Below are positions 37,639-48,600 of a stretch of DNA of 64,000 bases, piece after piece. The stretch covers positions 57,014,049 to 57,078,048 of the forward strand of contig NC_092560.1 in assembly GCF_037038585.1 (NCBI RefSeq), written 5' to 3'. The first letter of the stretch is position 1; the number at the start of each line of letters is the position of its first letter. The stretch comes from Patagioenas fasciata. Taxonomy: Eukaryota > Chordata > Aves > Columbiformes > Columbidae. A model generated the notes under the pieces. It was given only the letters and a program-made list of their open reading frames with translations. It searched no databases and was not told where the DNA came from. Both the position numbers and the translations under genes were made by a program.

Positions 37639-40104
37639 CTAAGAAAATAGACAATACATTTATTTTTGATGCAATTTCTGGTATCTCCAATAAATATACA
37701 AACTTCTCTTGGGTGACGAAGAGTTGAGAGACGCTCAGAATACAAACATGTAGAGCACAATCTTAAAAAGACTGATACTGCAAGAGCAGTTAAAATCATA
37801 ACACAATCAAAGTATGCTAGTGTTATTTGCTTTATATCAACCCAGATAAAATCAGTACTGGTCCAAATACATTCTCTTAGACAGATTCTACTTTAAAACA
37901 GTTTAGTCTAAAAATTGACACCAGTTTGAGGGTATTAATATTTTGGAAATGCCCTCTATAACCAGCCACCGGGAAGGAATAATCTACTGCTCCATCTCTA
38001 TTATTTTACTTTGAGCATTATTCAGCTGGAAACAGCCACTTCTATTGTGTCATTAACCTGTTACTAAGGTAGCCAATTGTGTTTAGAAATAAGCAGATTA
38101 AAAAAACAGCAAGACAAGGAAAGATTTCTGCAATTTGATATCTACTTAAGTTAGATGTGAATCTGTGGGACCAAAGGGCCTCCCAATCCCACAAACTAAA
38201 ATAATAAAAATATACAAACACACAGAAGGAAAAAAAGTTCCTTAATTCATATAGAAGAACTTTTTATCTATCAGTTTGCATGAGTACCCCAAAGGCAAAA
38301 AACCAGAGCTTTCCTTAACCCAGAAGGGGCACTTTTATCATCAGAGCCAGCTTTCCTAAGCTCTCTGCCCCTATTCATCCCATGTTTCATCTCCCACATC
38401 TGCCTCCTTCATCTGGGCCATATTTGCAACTTGCTGGTCCAGCAGGCTTCTGTTAATGCTGCATCTTCCCATGTGTTTGCTTCCTTTGCAAAACATTTGT
38501 CTTTTTTAATTTACGTTTTCTAAGTGTTTTCCCCCATGCTCTACCTTTTCTCCCAGTTACCACATTGCTTGCCTGAAGGTTCCCTGGTAATTTAAAACTT
38601 TATCTTCTGTCTTTCCACTACTTAAGGATTCAATATTGAAACAGTTCACAAAACATCTAATTGACTGGTAATATTAGAGAAGTGGCTTAGCATTTGCACA
38701 AATATTTTGATTCTTTCTGATTAAATCTGTATAACAACACGCAACTACCACCATGTTTTATTGTGAGAAAAATCCCAGTAAGAAAATATCAATTACTTGA
38801 ACCCTCAGTGGAAGAAAGGCTTTTTTAAATGTTTGTGTTTTCCAGTTAATGGACTAACTTTCTGTTGGAAAGGCCATTTGAAATTTAAATGCAACTACTT
38901 TGATCACATCAGTCCTATGTATTCTATATGCTACGTAAACAGGATGTAATGTGCATATTCAGTCCTATAACTGCTTACCATGTAGCTTTTTACGTTTGAG
39001 AAGCAGCCTAGATTTAAGGCAAATATTTATATTTAGCTTGGTATTATATCCCAGAATGCACTTATAACCAGTGCAAAATCTAACTCTGTTCTGAATTTTC
39101 TTCGTATTTTTAATTTACATAAAGTGCCTTGTGCTGAAATGTCACAAAGTGATTAATCATTTAAATGCACAGGAGCTAAACACAAGCCTAAGTTAGTGTT
39201 CATAGGTAGTTTAGATAATAAGAGGTATAAATATTGTACAGGGTCTAGTCATACAACTTCGACTAATATCTGAAAGAAGTGTAAGGATAACCTCACAGGT
39301 ATGAGTTCACATTGCCAGCAAAACCTTTTCTATCTACATTTCTCTAGAAAGCAGGAAAGCTGTCCATAGTAAAAGACCCTGTACATAAATTGTACACTGT
39401 GAGGAGGTTTGCATCTACATCGGATTGTTTAATTTAGCTTGGCTTACATGTCTCCTTTGTTCTAAACTAGAGTGAGAATAGAGAAAGCCTGTGTAGCCTC
39501 AGTTGCTGGTGGCTTCAGCCCATGCAGAGCTCCATGCAAGAGAAGATTCTTCAGATAGCTTGGGAACTGTTTGGGGGAAGAAGATCCTTCACATTTTCAG
39601 TGCTCTGTGTTGAAACCCGGCTGCAGCTCTAGCACAGGAACACAGTCAGGTGCTTCCACAACTGGTAGTGTCTGCTCCACAGTAAGCAGGAGGAAAGCAG
39701 CTGGTTCCAAAGAGGAGCAAGCAGGGTTAGAGGGCAGAAGTGGAATGGTACACCAAAGCCTTGGAGAAGACTATAGGAAGAAGAATGGATCTTAATGACA
39801 TTTCTGAGGGGAGCAGTTTTTACAGGTGAGAGGACAGAATTACTGGCATATGAAAGGATTCTGAAATGACAGGTATGACAGGTAGGTAAGACATCTGGAA
39901 AGAGAAAAGCAGAAAGTGAAAGAAAGCGTCACAAGGAAGAGAAGAGACTGATGTCAGGAAATACTGAAACATGAACAGGATCAGGAAAACAGGCCCACTA
40001 TCCCAGTGAGGGTGTTCTGCATAAGAACACCGTGAAAAACTTACAGGCATCCATTATCCCAGAAAGACAGAGGCTTACAGGGTGTTCAAGCACAAACATA
40101 TTTA

Positions 40105-40125
40105 ATAAAATAAAATAAAAATAGA
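40105..40125. repeat. (AAAAT)n short tandem repeat
   Basis: Four near-perfect AAAAT units in the RAB3C last intron. Confidence 0.85.
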
Positions 40126-40965
40126 CACAACAACTGTGGTGAAATCTATGGAATTTCAGTTACAATTTTGATATAAGAAGGAAATGTTAGTCACAATAGT
40201 GCTGTAGCTGGGTATCAGGCTATGCCTGCATGCACATACTATCAACTTAGTCATTAATTGCCTGGGTGATCCAGGACATTCCCTAACTAGACCATGCATA
40301 GAAGAGACAATGCACTGACCTGTGAGAAGGTGACTGACCTCCCCAACTGCTTCTACAACAGAGTGTTTGCTTTATTCTTTACAGAAACTGTACAGATGGG
40401 CATTTTGGACAGTCCTGGAGATTCACCTAGGCAGCCCCTGTTGTGCATAGACCAGCTGATAGGAACTATTTATGTGCGTAACTGTGCTGATAAATACCCT
40501 AAGTAGAGAAAAGTGTCATGCCAGTGGGTTCCCCCAGGCAGTTCCTCCTGTAGAATAGATTCAGCTGCACATAGGTAAGAAACATGTAGATTGTCTGTGG
40601 AAATAGTTCTTATAGATGCAGAACTGGTCACACAGAACAGTCTTCTGAAGCCAGTTAAGAGATGCTTTGTGCACAGTTTAAAGTAATCACCGCCACCAGA
40701 TCATAATGTGTATTGGGCACATAGAACCAGCTGGATTACGAGAATTCAGCAGAACAGGCATTCAGAGAGTCTCATGTGATGCAGCTAAAGACATCATTGT
40801 AAAGATCTTTCAAACAGAGGCTCCTCTTGCCACTTGGACAGCAACTGACTGTACTGTCCAGGGCATTCAGTTTCCCATGAGAGTTACCTTATGCAAAATA
40901 ACCCAATAAATTAGAGTGGTGTTATAAATTTGAGTGGTGTTCCTTCTCTTTTGTGTGGGTTTGTT

Positions 40966-41031
40966 CGTGTGTGTGTGGGTGTTTTTTGGTTTGTTTGTTT
41001 TGTTTTATTTTGTTTTGTAAAAAAAACTGTC
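40966..41031. repeat. GT then T/G-rich tract
   Basis: Short (GT)n followed by GTTTGTTTGTTTTGTTTTATTT-type sequence and an A-run, in the RAB3C last intron. Confidence 0.85.
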
Positions 41032-44000
41032 TGTGGAACAAAGGAGCTAGGGAGTATTTTTTGTGGAAGGGTGTGTCTGAACTCTGTTTTTTTTCAATTT
41101 TATTATGGAATATTTTGCAGACATTTTCCTTCTGATCTCTCCTCTCGACTCATCTTGCAATTATTTTACTAATAGCACTTAGAGACCCTAAGCCTCTAAA
41201 ATACCTGTGTGTGAGGGCCTCAGATCTACATTTTTTAAGACTTTCTCCAAGTTTTTTCCACTTCTCATTATTAATGGAGAGAAAAGATTTTCCATGTGAG
41301 TACAAGCCTGATGTGAGGCAACTCTGGTGATGCTCAGGGCATCTGAGCTCAAAGAACACCATGTTCCCACCACTCCTGATGATCTGTACTGCCAATGTGG
41401 GTGAGACTGGGCAGAACAGATTACTGCAAAGATATGACAAAGCCCAAGAGGCAAGTGGGTAGGTAAGGCACAACAGAGCTGAAAGTGAGAATATCCAAAA
41501 TATCAAAGTGCTGACTGAACATATGAACAATGCACGTGGAACATCCATCACGATGTTCTAATATAAATGCCTCTTTTTTATTTAATTCAATTTTCCCTTT
41601 GCTGCCCTTAACACTGTGTCTCTTTCCCTCATCTCTCTTCTTCCCAATAGAACCAATTCAGAGAAAGCTAGCAAGTCTTCAGCAGCCTCCAAAGAGCCAC
41701 ACAGCAGCAGGAGCTGACGAGGACACCGGCATGGTGCTACTGTTCACCTGATGAGCTATAGTGCACATAGAGCCAATTACATAGTTTCCCTAGAACAGAT
41801 AAATATCTTGAATTAACCAGCTTTGTTCTCTCTCTGTCCCACACTTGTCCTGCCTTAGCAGAGGTTCCTTCATCAGTGCTCATTAACTCTTGTTTATGCC
41901 AGCTTTCAAAAAAACCAGGAAGAAAACAAGAACAGAAGAGACAGCAATATGCAAAGGGAAGAACATTCTGCACCCTCTCATCTTCCTGAGAAAAAGTGAC
42001 ACAAAGAGGACATACTATCTAGTAAATTTTAAGCACAGTTCCACAGATATTACAGACAAGAGCTGTGTTCATGTTTCACCAGCTGATCAGGAAAATCTGA
42101 TTTCAGAGTGTTTGTCCACACCAAGAAAATTTTATTTACCGCCCCTGATGTTTCGTTAACTTTAACAGATGTCATCAAAGGTTTGTTCCCGCAGTAACTA
42201 CCCTTCCATGAAGGTAAATGTGAACTGTGACCTATAGTCCTGTTCTTGCCTGTGCCTTGTTCAATCCGATATTTTGAGGAGTAGTAGGCGACTGCAAGGT
42301 CAGAGCAAGAAGTGGCAGTGGGAAGCTACTCCGTTTGTAACACAATGGTGTGCAAAGGCAAAATCTAGGAAACCACGGGAACGAATCATTCAACAATCTC
42401 ATAGTATATAAAGGGGATGAGCTAATGATGCCTTATCTTCTTGGATTTGCATCCTGTGGGCAGTTCTGAGGAGGCACTGGCAGGCACCTGCTTGTCTGCT
42501 CTGAATAGTATCTAATAAGGTTTGCATTCACATTGCAGGCTGCCAGTCAAGGCAACTGCAAGGCCTTCTTCCTCTGCTCAGTTGTCCACTACCTCAGAAT
42601 TGTTAACATCTTTGAGTCTTCTGCCTCTCAAAGAGAGACAAACACATATGGCATGATTGCAAAGGTCACCTCTCCTAGGAGACAGGGCTGAAAGTAGCTG
42701 GTGACCATTGATGTTCTTCAAAGTATCTCCTACACCTGCAATTATGGTACCAGATCCGGTTATACTGTGCTCTACTTCGTAGACTACTTGGATGGGACCT
42801 CTGCTGACCAAACAAGCCCAAGGGCTGGACTACACTAAGAAAAGCATTAAAAAATAAACTCCAAGATAGAAGTTTGCCAATATTATCTCAGCAAAGAGCA
42901 GTGCTTCAGCACCATTCTGGATAGAGCTAGTGTAAAGATTGATAACAGAAATGCTAAGATATTAATTCACCTTTATGGTGTCAAGATTTACGAAAAACAA
43001 AAGCTAAAAGGGGACTCTGAGCTGTGACAGAATGGAGAGACTTGAGGGGTAGTTACTGGTGATGCTCTAGCAAACACCTTTTCCAGTCTTTCAGAACATG
43101 AGACTTCCATATAAATTCCAGCTGTACTGATTTTGATTGTGGCTTCCAGATACCTTTTAAATGAGTACATTTGGGCAATAAATCAGATTCTTGGCAAATA
43201 TTTTTTTTTGTTTGTTTACATGAAACATTTGTTGAGTAAACACAATCCCTTGCTTCCCATTGTCATTAAGTAGCTTTCCTGTAATGCAGCTCCACGTGTC
43301 TGACGGTACTGGCAGGTTGGCATTTCCCTCCTGTAAAAAAACATCCTGGGGACAGGAGCCTTTAATTGCTCTGCCAGTATCCTGTGTGTGTTGTAACTAA
43401 ATGGAATACTTTGGTGTTTGTCAGTGCTGTCTGTCTCATTCCCCTGGCACTAAGATTTGCCCTTTAAAAAGAGCTAAAAAATAATGAAGGGTGGAACTAT
43501 GAATAGGCATCTTCCTGCACAACCCAATTATTTTCGTTTTTAATGCAAAGTTAGACACAGCCATATGTCCATGCTTTTGAAACAGCCTGCGACCCTGCCT
43601 TCTGCACCCCGGCCTCCAGCCAGCCACAGAGGCAAAACAGAACTTACTGTTCTAGCAAACTGTGTGCTGAGGTGCCAAGTCCCACTTGATTCCCAATGCA
43701 GATGCCAAAATTACAGTCCTAAAAATGCCTCTTTAGTTAATGCCTAAACTCACTGATGTCTAATATCCCCAGTGTACCCACAGATGTCTAATGTACACAT
43801 TACCCCCCAGAGCTCATACCTCAAGACAAGTGAGGTTTGACTCTACTGATGCTGGGGAGCTACTGTCTTGTGCCCCAGCCCTGGCAGGATTCAGACACCA
43901 GACGTTCTTGCCCCATCTCAGTAGCAGACCTGGTTTTGCAGGCTTAGTCAGATCATACAGAAGTGCTGGATGCTGAATTGCACCCTGTATAAACACATGG

Positions 44001-47000
44001 CACTGACAAATGCTCCACTTTCAGGCTTGCTGGGGTAGTAAATGGGATTAATTTGAAGAAATCTAGTAATCCCTGAATCAGGTCTCTAGCATCTCCCCAG
44101 CATGACCCTTATGTACATACATGCCTGAGCCAAGAACAAAATGAAAATAAAACAAGCAAGGCAGAATAATTTTGAAGTGAAAAATTTCCTTCCCATTTTT
44201 GTGGAATTTATTTTCAAAGCACTGGTAATCAAGAGAAGGAAAGAAAGAAAAAGTTGAAAATAAAGACTTTAATGAAGAAATGGCCCAATAAAAGATGAGA
44301 AGAAAAAGGATGGAAAGGGAAAAAACACCCCAAAATATGCAAAATAAGGTACGTGTTAAAATCCGAGGGGTAAAATGACTACCTCTCTGAGCGACAAGCT
44401 TCAGGGCACAGTGAAATCCTAGGCACTGCTGGCACTGGGGCATGGAGTACACAGAGCCCTTTGCATGGGCCCTGAATGCAGCATGACAGCTGGCTTCTGC
44501 CCGCCTTTGTGGAAGGGAATGTGAGAGCTCACCCAGAAAGTGTTTTGTTTTGTTTTCTGACATTCGTTTGTGGCCTCTGGGAGAGACAGTGTTCCAGGAT
44601 ACATTTAGAAAGCAAGAAAATGCACCCTAAGGCACGCTCAGACATGCTAGGTGCCCCCAGACAGGACAAACAGAACCTTACAGAAAACATGACTGGATAT
44701 TCGGGGCAGATCTTGCAGTACCACCCTAGTACCTGGTACAATGTGAGCACAACAGGTATGACTTGGGTCTGTGACAGGATGGTCCTTCTGCAGCAACCTT
44801 AGGGGCCCTGGTCTTAAAGATATAACATAGTCTGAAATGACAATACTTGCAATTAAAAAACAATGAGTGTTGAAATAATCTGTAGCACACACAGAGACAA
44901 TAGGAGTTGTACAGTAGCATGTGGGCAAACAAAGAACACATACAAAATTATGTACCTAACTTGCAAGCACAGCAATATATAAATAAATGGAGAAACTGTA
45001 TGACAAAGTATCTATGCAACTGTCCATCTGCATGAGCAGTTACTCAGAGTCTGTTCAAAGGTCTGTGCACACCTCTGCCTGCTAATCGTTTGCCAGAATG
45101 TAGATCACAATATGTCATACAGAACACGAATAAAAGGAACTTAGACTTTTATGCCATCTGTGAGTCATTCTTTATATTTCTGTTCTGACAAGTGACACCA
45201 AACTTTAATGAATCTGTGAAACTTTGAACTCAGCTGAGAAGCACAAGATGAACATGTCAGAAAAGCTGTGTGAGTAATGCAGATGGGAAGTGTGCGTGTA
45301 TATTGATTGCATGAAGTTAAAGCCTTTTTTACTAAAATACTTCAAAGCATGTAATTGCTGAATATATTGGGATTTTGCTCAATAACAAATGCATGTATTG
45401 CTCAGAGCAAACATTCATGAAGGGATAAAATAGCATAAGCATTATGTTCCACAACCCTTTTTTTTTTAGGGATGAGTGAACAAACTTATTAAAACGTGTT
45501 TGCTTTGTTTTCTGTGTCAATATTAACAATACATTAATTGGTTCTCTCTACTGGCTTGTTTGTCACATTTCTATATTTTCTCCGTATGATAGTTCTGTGA
45601 GGTAAAGTTACGTGACTCAGCTGAATTTACTTGATCCTGTCTGTTTTAATCTTATTCTACCACTACTATTTTAATGATGCTAACATGTTAAACAATCATG
45701 AACTAATTTCTGAAAAAAAGCATGTGCCACTTACAAAAAGTACTGAATAGGGTGACAAGGAATAGCTAAGGTCTGAGATAGTCTTTGTGTCTGGAATGAT
45801 GAAATAGTGCAGCTTGGAGAAAAAGGAGGGGTATGATAGAGGTCTCTGAAACCAACAGTGTTGCAGAGGGGTAACAGCAAACAATTGTTCACTGTTTCTC
45901 AGAATCCAACAGTGAAGAAACATCAGATAAAACTAGCAAGTGACCAATTCAAAGCAGAAACAGATAACTCAGATAAACTGTGCACATTTAAAGGATGTTT
46001 TTATATGGTTTCAAAGACATCACTGGACAGGTCCATAGATGAAAGTTCTGAAAAGGCTATTGAATATAAAGATACTGCCTTTGGTTCATGAGATCCAAGA
46101 ATATAATTTGCTACAGTCTCAGAAAGTATGACTGTGTGTTTGCCCTTTTATACGTTTCACAAGGCACCTACTTCTGGCCATCACCGTAGGTAGCATTCTG
46201 CTTGCAGCTATGATCTATGGTGGTATCACCAGTGTCATGCTCTATTAAACTGTTCTTATCTCAACCCACAATTTTTTTTTTCCTTTATCCCCTTTTGATT
46301 CTCTCCCCCATCCCACTTGGGAGGGGATGAGCAAGCAGCTATGTGGTCCTAGTTGCCAGCTCAGCTTAGACCAAGCTTTAAAAAAATCTAAAATGGAAAT
46401 GAGACAAATTTTGTCTTCATAAACATCCTGCTAATTTCCCTTCAAGGTCAGATCTTTCTTTTGTGAACTCCCGGGAGTGTTACGGGAGAGGTACTTGGAG
46501 CTATCACGGGATACCTGACTGGCTTGGCTTAGCCAGACCTTTGCAGGGAACAAGACCCATTGCTGGTTGATCTAAACAACTTGTTTGGGTTACACTTGAG
46601 TAACAAACCAGCACTGAGGTTTAAAGAAATGACTGATTATACCTTGTTAATAAAACTGAAGGCCACACTTTTCAAAGAGGTCAGCAGCCGCAGAAGAAGC
46701 ATGATTTTCCCATTCTCAACAGGACATCATGTTTCCTGGAGGGCCAAATGCCCAGTGCTTTTTCTGACCTTTTGAAAACCCAGCAAAAAATGTACAGGTA
46801 TTCATTTTTCAGTGACTTCAAATAAACCAGGGCTGAAAATAAAATCACAATTGAGAACAGTGTTTCACAGCTTTGTACAGCACTCATGTGTTGTGCTTGC
46901 TTGCAATTGTGGCTATAGTCAACGTTGTAGACCACGACATTAAAAGGACCCACAGTTTTAAAATACATCTTGCTTGATACAAAAATCTATATTGTTATTT

Positions 47001-47450
47001 TAAAAACTTGTCTGCAAGAGATGTTATCAATTCACTGGCAAAGAAAGTAAAGACAGTCTCAAGTGTTTGACAAAACTCATGCCCTTCAAACTGGACAACA
47101 CAGCCAGAGCACTTAGTACAATTCAGGGAAACTTGCTCTGCCTTTTCTGACATCACCACACACAGCCTCTGAGCAGATTTAAGAAATTATTGCAGCTATA
47201 TAGGAAACATATAAACATTTGTGTGCACAATCTGAGAACACTAAATGACACACTGGATCAGAGCCACAATTTATCCAATACAATAATCTGCCCTTGTGAC
47301 AGCCACAGGACGTATACCTGAGAAAGGAAAACCCAACAGCAGATCAAGATGGGAACAGAGGATAATCTGCTTCCATAAAGATTGAATTCTAAACTCCGGG
47401 AGTCAAGGTTTGTTCTAAAGCCTGAAACATGGGGTTTGATATCTATTGCC

Positions 47451-47470
47451 TTTTTTTTTTTTTTTTTTTT
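47451..47470. repeat. Poly(T) 20-mer
   Basis: Twenty consecutive T's about 270 bp left of the polypyrimidine tract, in the RAB3C last intron (a poly(A) run in the transcript). Confidence 0.95.
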
Positions 47471-47742
47471 GGCAAGCATTGGTTCTTACAGCTGAGTATT
47501 CTTGACTGTACAACATGCAAAGTTCCTTCTCATCTTGTTAAATTCATGACCTTGGGGATTTCTTGTCAAATCACTGCATTAATCTCTTTCTATAGGAAAA
47601 TAGTTCAATGAATAAAAATGTAGATTAGATACGTGATTTTTAAAAAATCATCAAAATTTACACTGAAAATTTATGTTTATTGCCCAACATTGTAGTGCCT
47701 GCTCTAAATTTGGGGTAAAAGTATACAGTTACATTTTTTGAA

Positions 47743-48008
47743 TCTCTTTCTCCTCTCCCTCTCCCTCTCCCTCTCCCTCTCCCTCTCCCTCTCCCTCTCC
47801 CTCTCCCTCTCCCTCTCCCTCTCCCTCTCCCTCTCCCTCTCCCTCTCCCTCTCCCCCTCCCCTCCCCTTCCCTCCCCTCCCCTCCCCTCCCCTCCCCTCC
47901 CCTCCCCTCCCCTCCCCTCCCCTCCCCTCCCCTCCCCTCCCCTCTCCTCTCCTCTCCTCTCCTCTCCTCTCCTCTCCTCTCCTCTCCTCTCCTCTCCTCT
48001 CCTCTCCT
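47743..48008. repeat. 266-nt pure polypyrimidine tract: (CTCCCT)16 then (CCTCC)14 then (CCTCT)13
   Basis: There is no purine on the plus strand from 47743 to 48008. It has three phases. 47755-47850 is sixteen exact CTCCCT hexamers. 47851-47870 is an irregular C-rich joint. 47871-47940 is fourteen exact CCTCC pentamers. 47941-48005 is thirteen exact CCTCT pentamers. It lies in the RAB3C last intron about 470-730 nt downstream of the NKCD exon's donor. The transcript therefore carries GGAGA/GGGGA/GGGAGA repeats on the sense strand. The long open frames seen across it on both strands are low-complexity artefacts. Confidence 0.98.
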
Positions 48009-48475
48009 GGTTTGTTGGTGTTTTTTTCTTTCTTCTATTTTTATTTTTTTCTGGATAGGACATATCTGTCTATAGCTATAACTACCCAAACATATTGTAA
48101 CATGTACAGAGACACATGTCTAAACTTGTGGCTTATCACAAAGACCATAATGTTCTTCTTATTTCAGGAGCAGCATAAGGAATGTTTTATCAGATGTGTC
48201 TTTACTCTGTGCCGGTACTGGTCTTGTGGACACTTTTACATAACAGACAAGTCACAGCTCTGTATAAGGTCATCCCTGGACAGAAGGCCCTTCTAATGAT
48301 GATACAGTATTATGGTTCAGACCTCAGACTGCACAAACTAAAGGGAGGCAGTTTATGACTATTTCTTTGCAGTGAATGTATCACAAACATTTCATTACAA
48401 GTACTGTAGCAATTAATGACATTACTATGGACATTCTCACAAGAAATCATAAAGATTTGTCATTTATTTTCTTAC

Positions 48476-48600
48476 CGAGCTGCTCTGCTAAATGTTTGCC
48501 TCTCTCAGTGAAGATTACCCGTTCATCCTCCATGTCACACTTGTTACCAACCAAAATAACCTGGGCATTATCCCAAGAGTAGGTTTTGATTTGAGTTGAC
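48476..48600 (-). CDS. RAB3C: RAB3C penultimate coding exon (G4 motif NKCD)
   Basis: 125-bp internal exon on the minus strand. It begins with the last base of a split codon (expected TG|G, Trp) and reads [20 protein letters not shown] then CDMEDERV, ending with the first base of a Gly codon completed at 37638. It contains the G4 guanine-specificity motif NKCD and the beta-5 strand before it (VILVGNKCD). The acceptor is a long CT-rich tract ending TTTTAAG, and the donor is CTCG|GTAAGA, both strong. The downstream segment reads [15 protein letters not shown]. By memory mammalian RAB3C has Ser where Phe stands here, in a variable loop between G4 and G5, so this is probably lineage variation. Partial gene: the exons encoding the P-loop, switch I and switch II are not in the window. 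Confidence 0.95.

Larger units (their letters stand above)
37639..48475 (-). other. RAB3C: RAB3C last intron
   Basis: Intron of 10,837 bp between the two visible RAB3C coding exons. It is bounded by GTAAGA (donor, minus strand) and TTCTTAG (acceptor) and interrupts a Gly codon after its first base (phase 1). The interior is AT-rich with no further recognisable exon. The long minus-strand open frame at 44078-44563 has no recognised domain and I regard it as chance. Notable content is the polypyrimidine tract at 47743-48008, a T20 run at 47451-47470 and small T/G- and AAAAT-type tracts near 40.1 and 41.0 kb. A weak MIR-like stretch near 40.26-40.29 kb was not strong enough to call. Confidence 0.9.

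Noticed and set aside
40255-40300. MIR-like stretch (CTGGGTGATCCAGGACATTC)
   Set aside because: Too short and too diverged. The similarity does not extend into the surrounding sequence.
42578-42811. Minus-strand frame that superficially resembles a protein segment
   Set aside because: No motif could be assigned. It lies in the RAB3C intron with no splice sites that keep phase.
44078-44563. 161-codon minus-strand open frame
   Set aside because: It lies inside the RAB3C intron and has no recognised domain. Hydrophobic stretches arise from T-rich codons. It is probably chance.
47755-48005. Regular repeats that could suggest a CRISPR-like or satellite array
   Set aside because: There are no spacers. 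The units are 5-6 bp and directly tandem, so it is a simple repeat.
47658-48089. Long open frames on both strands (up to 143 codons) across the CT-rich tract
   Set aside because: Low-complexity translation of a hexamer/pentamer repeat inside an intron, with no coding signal.
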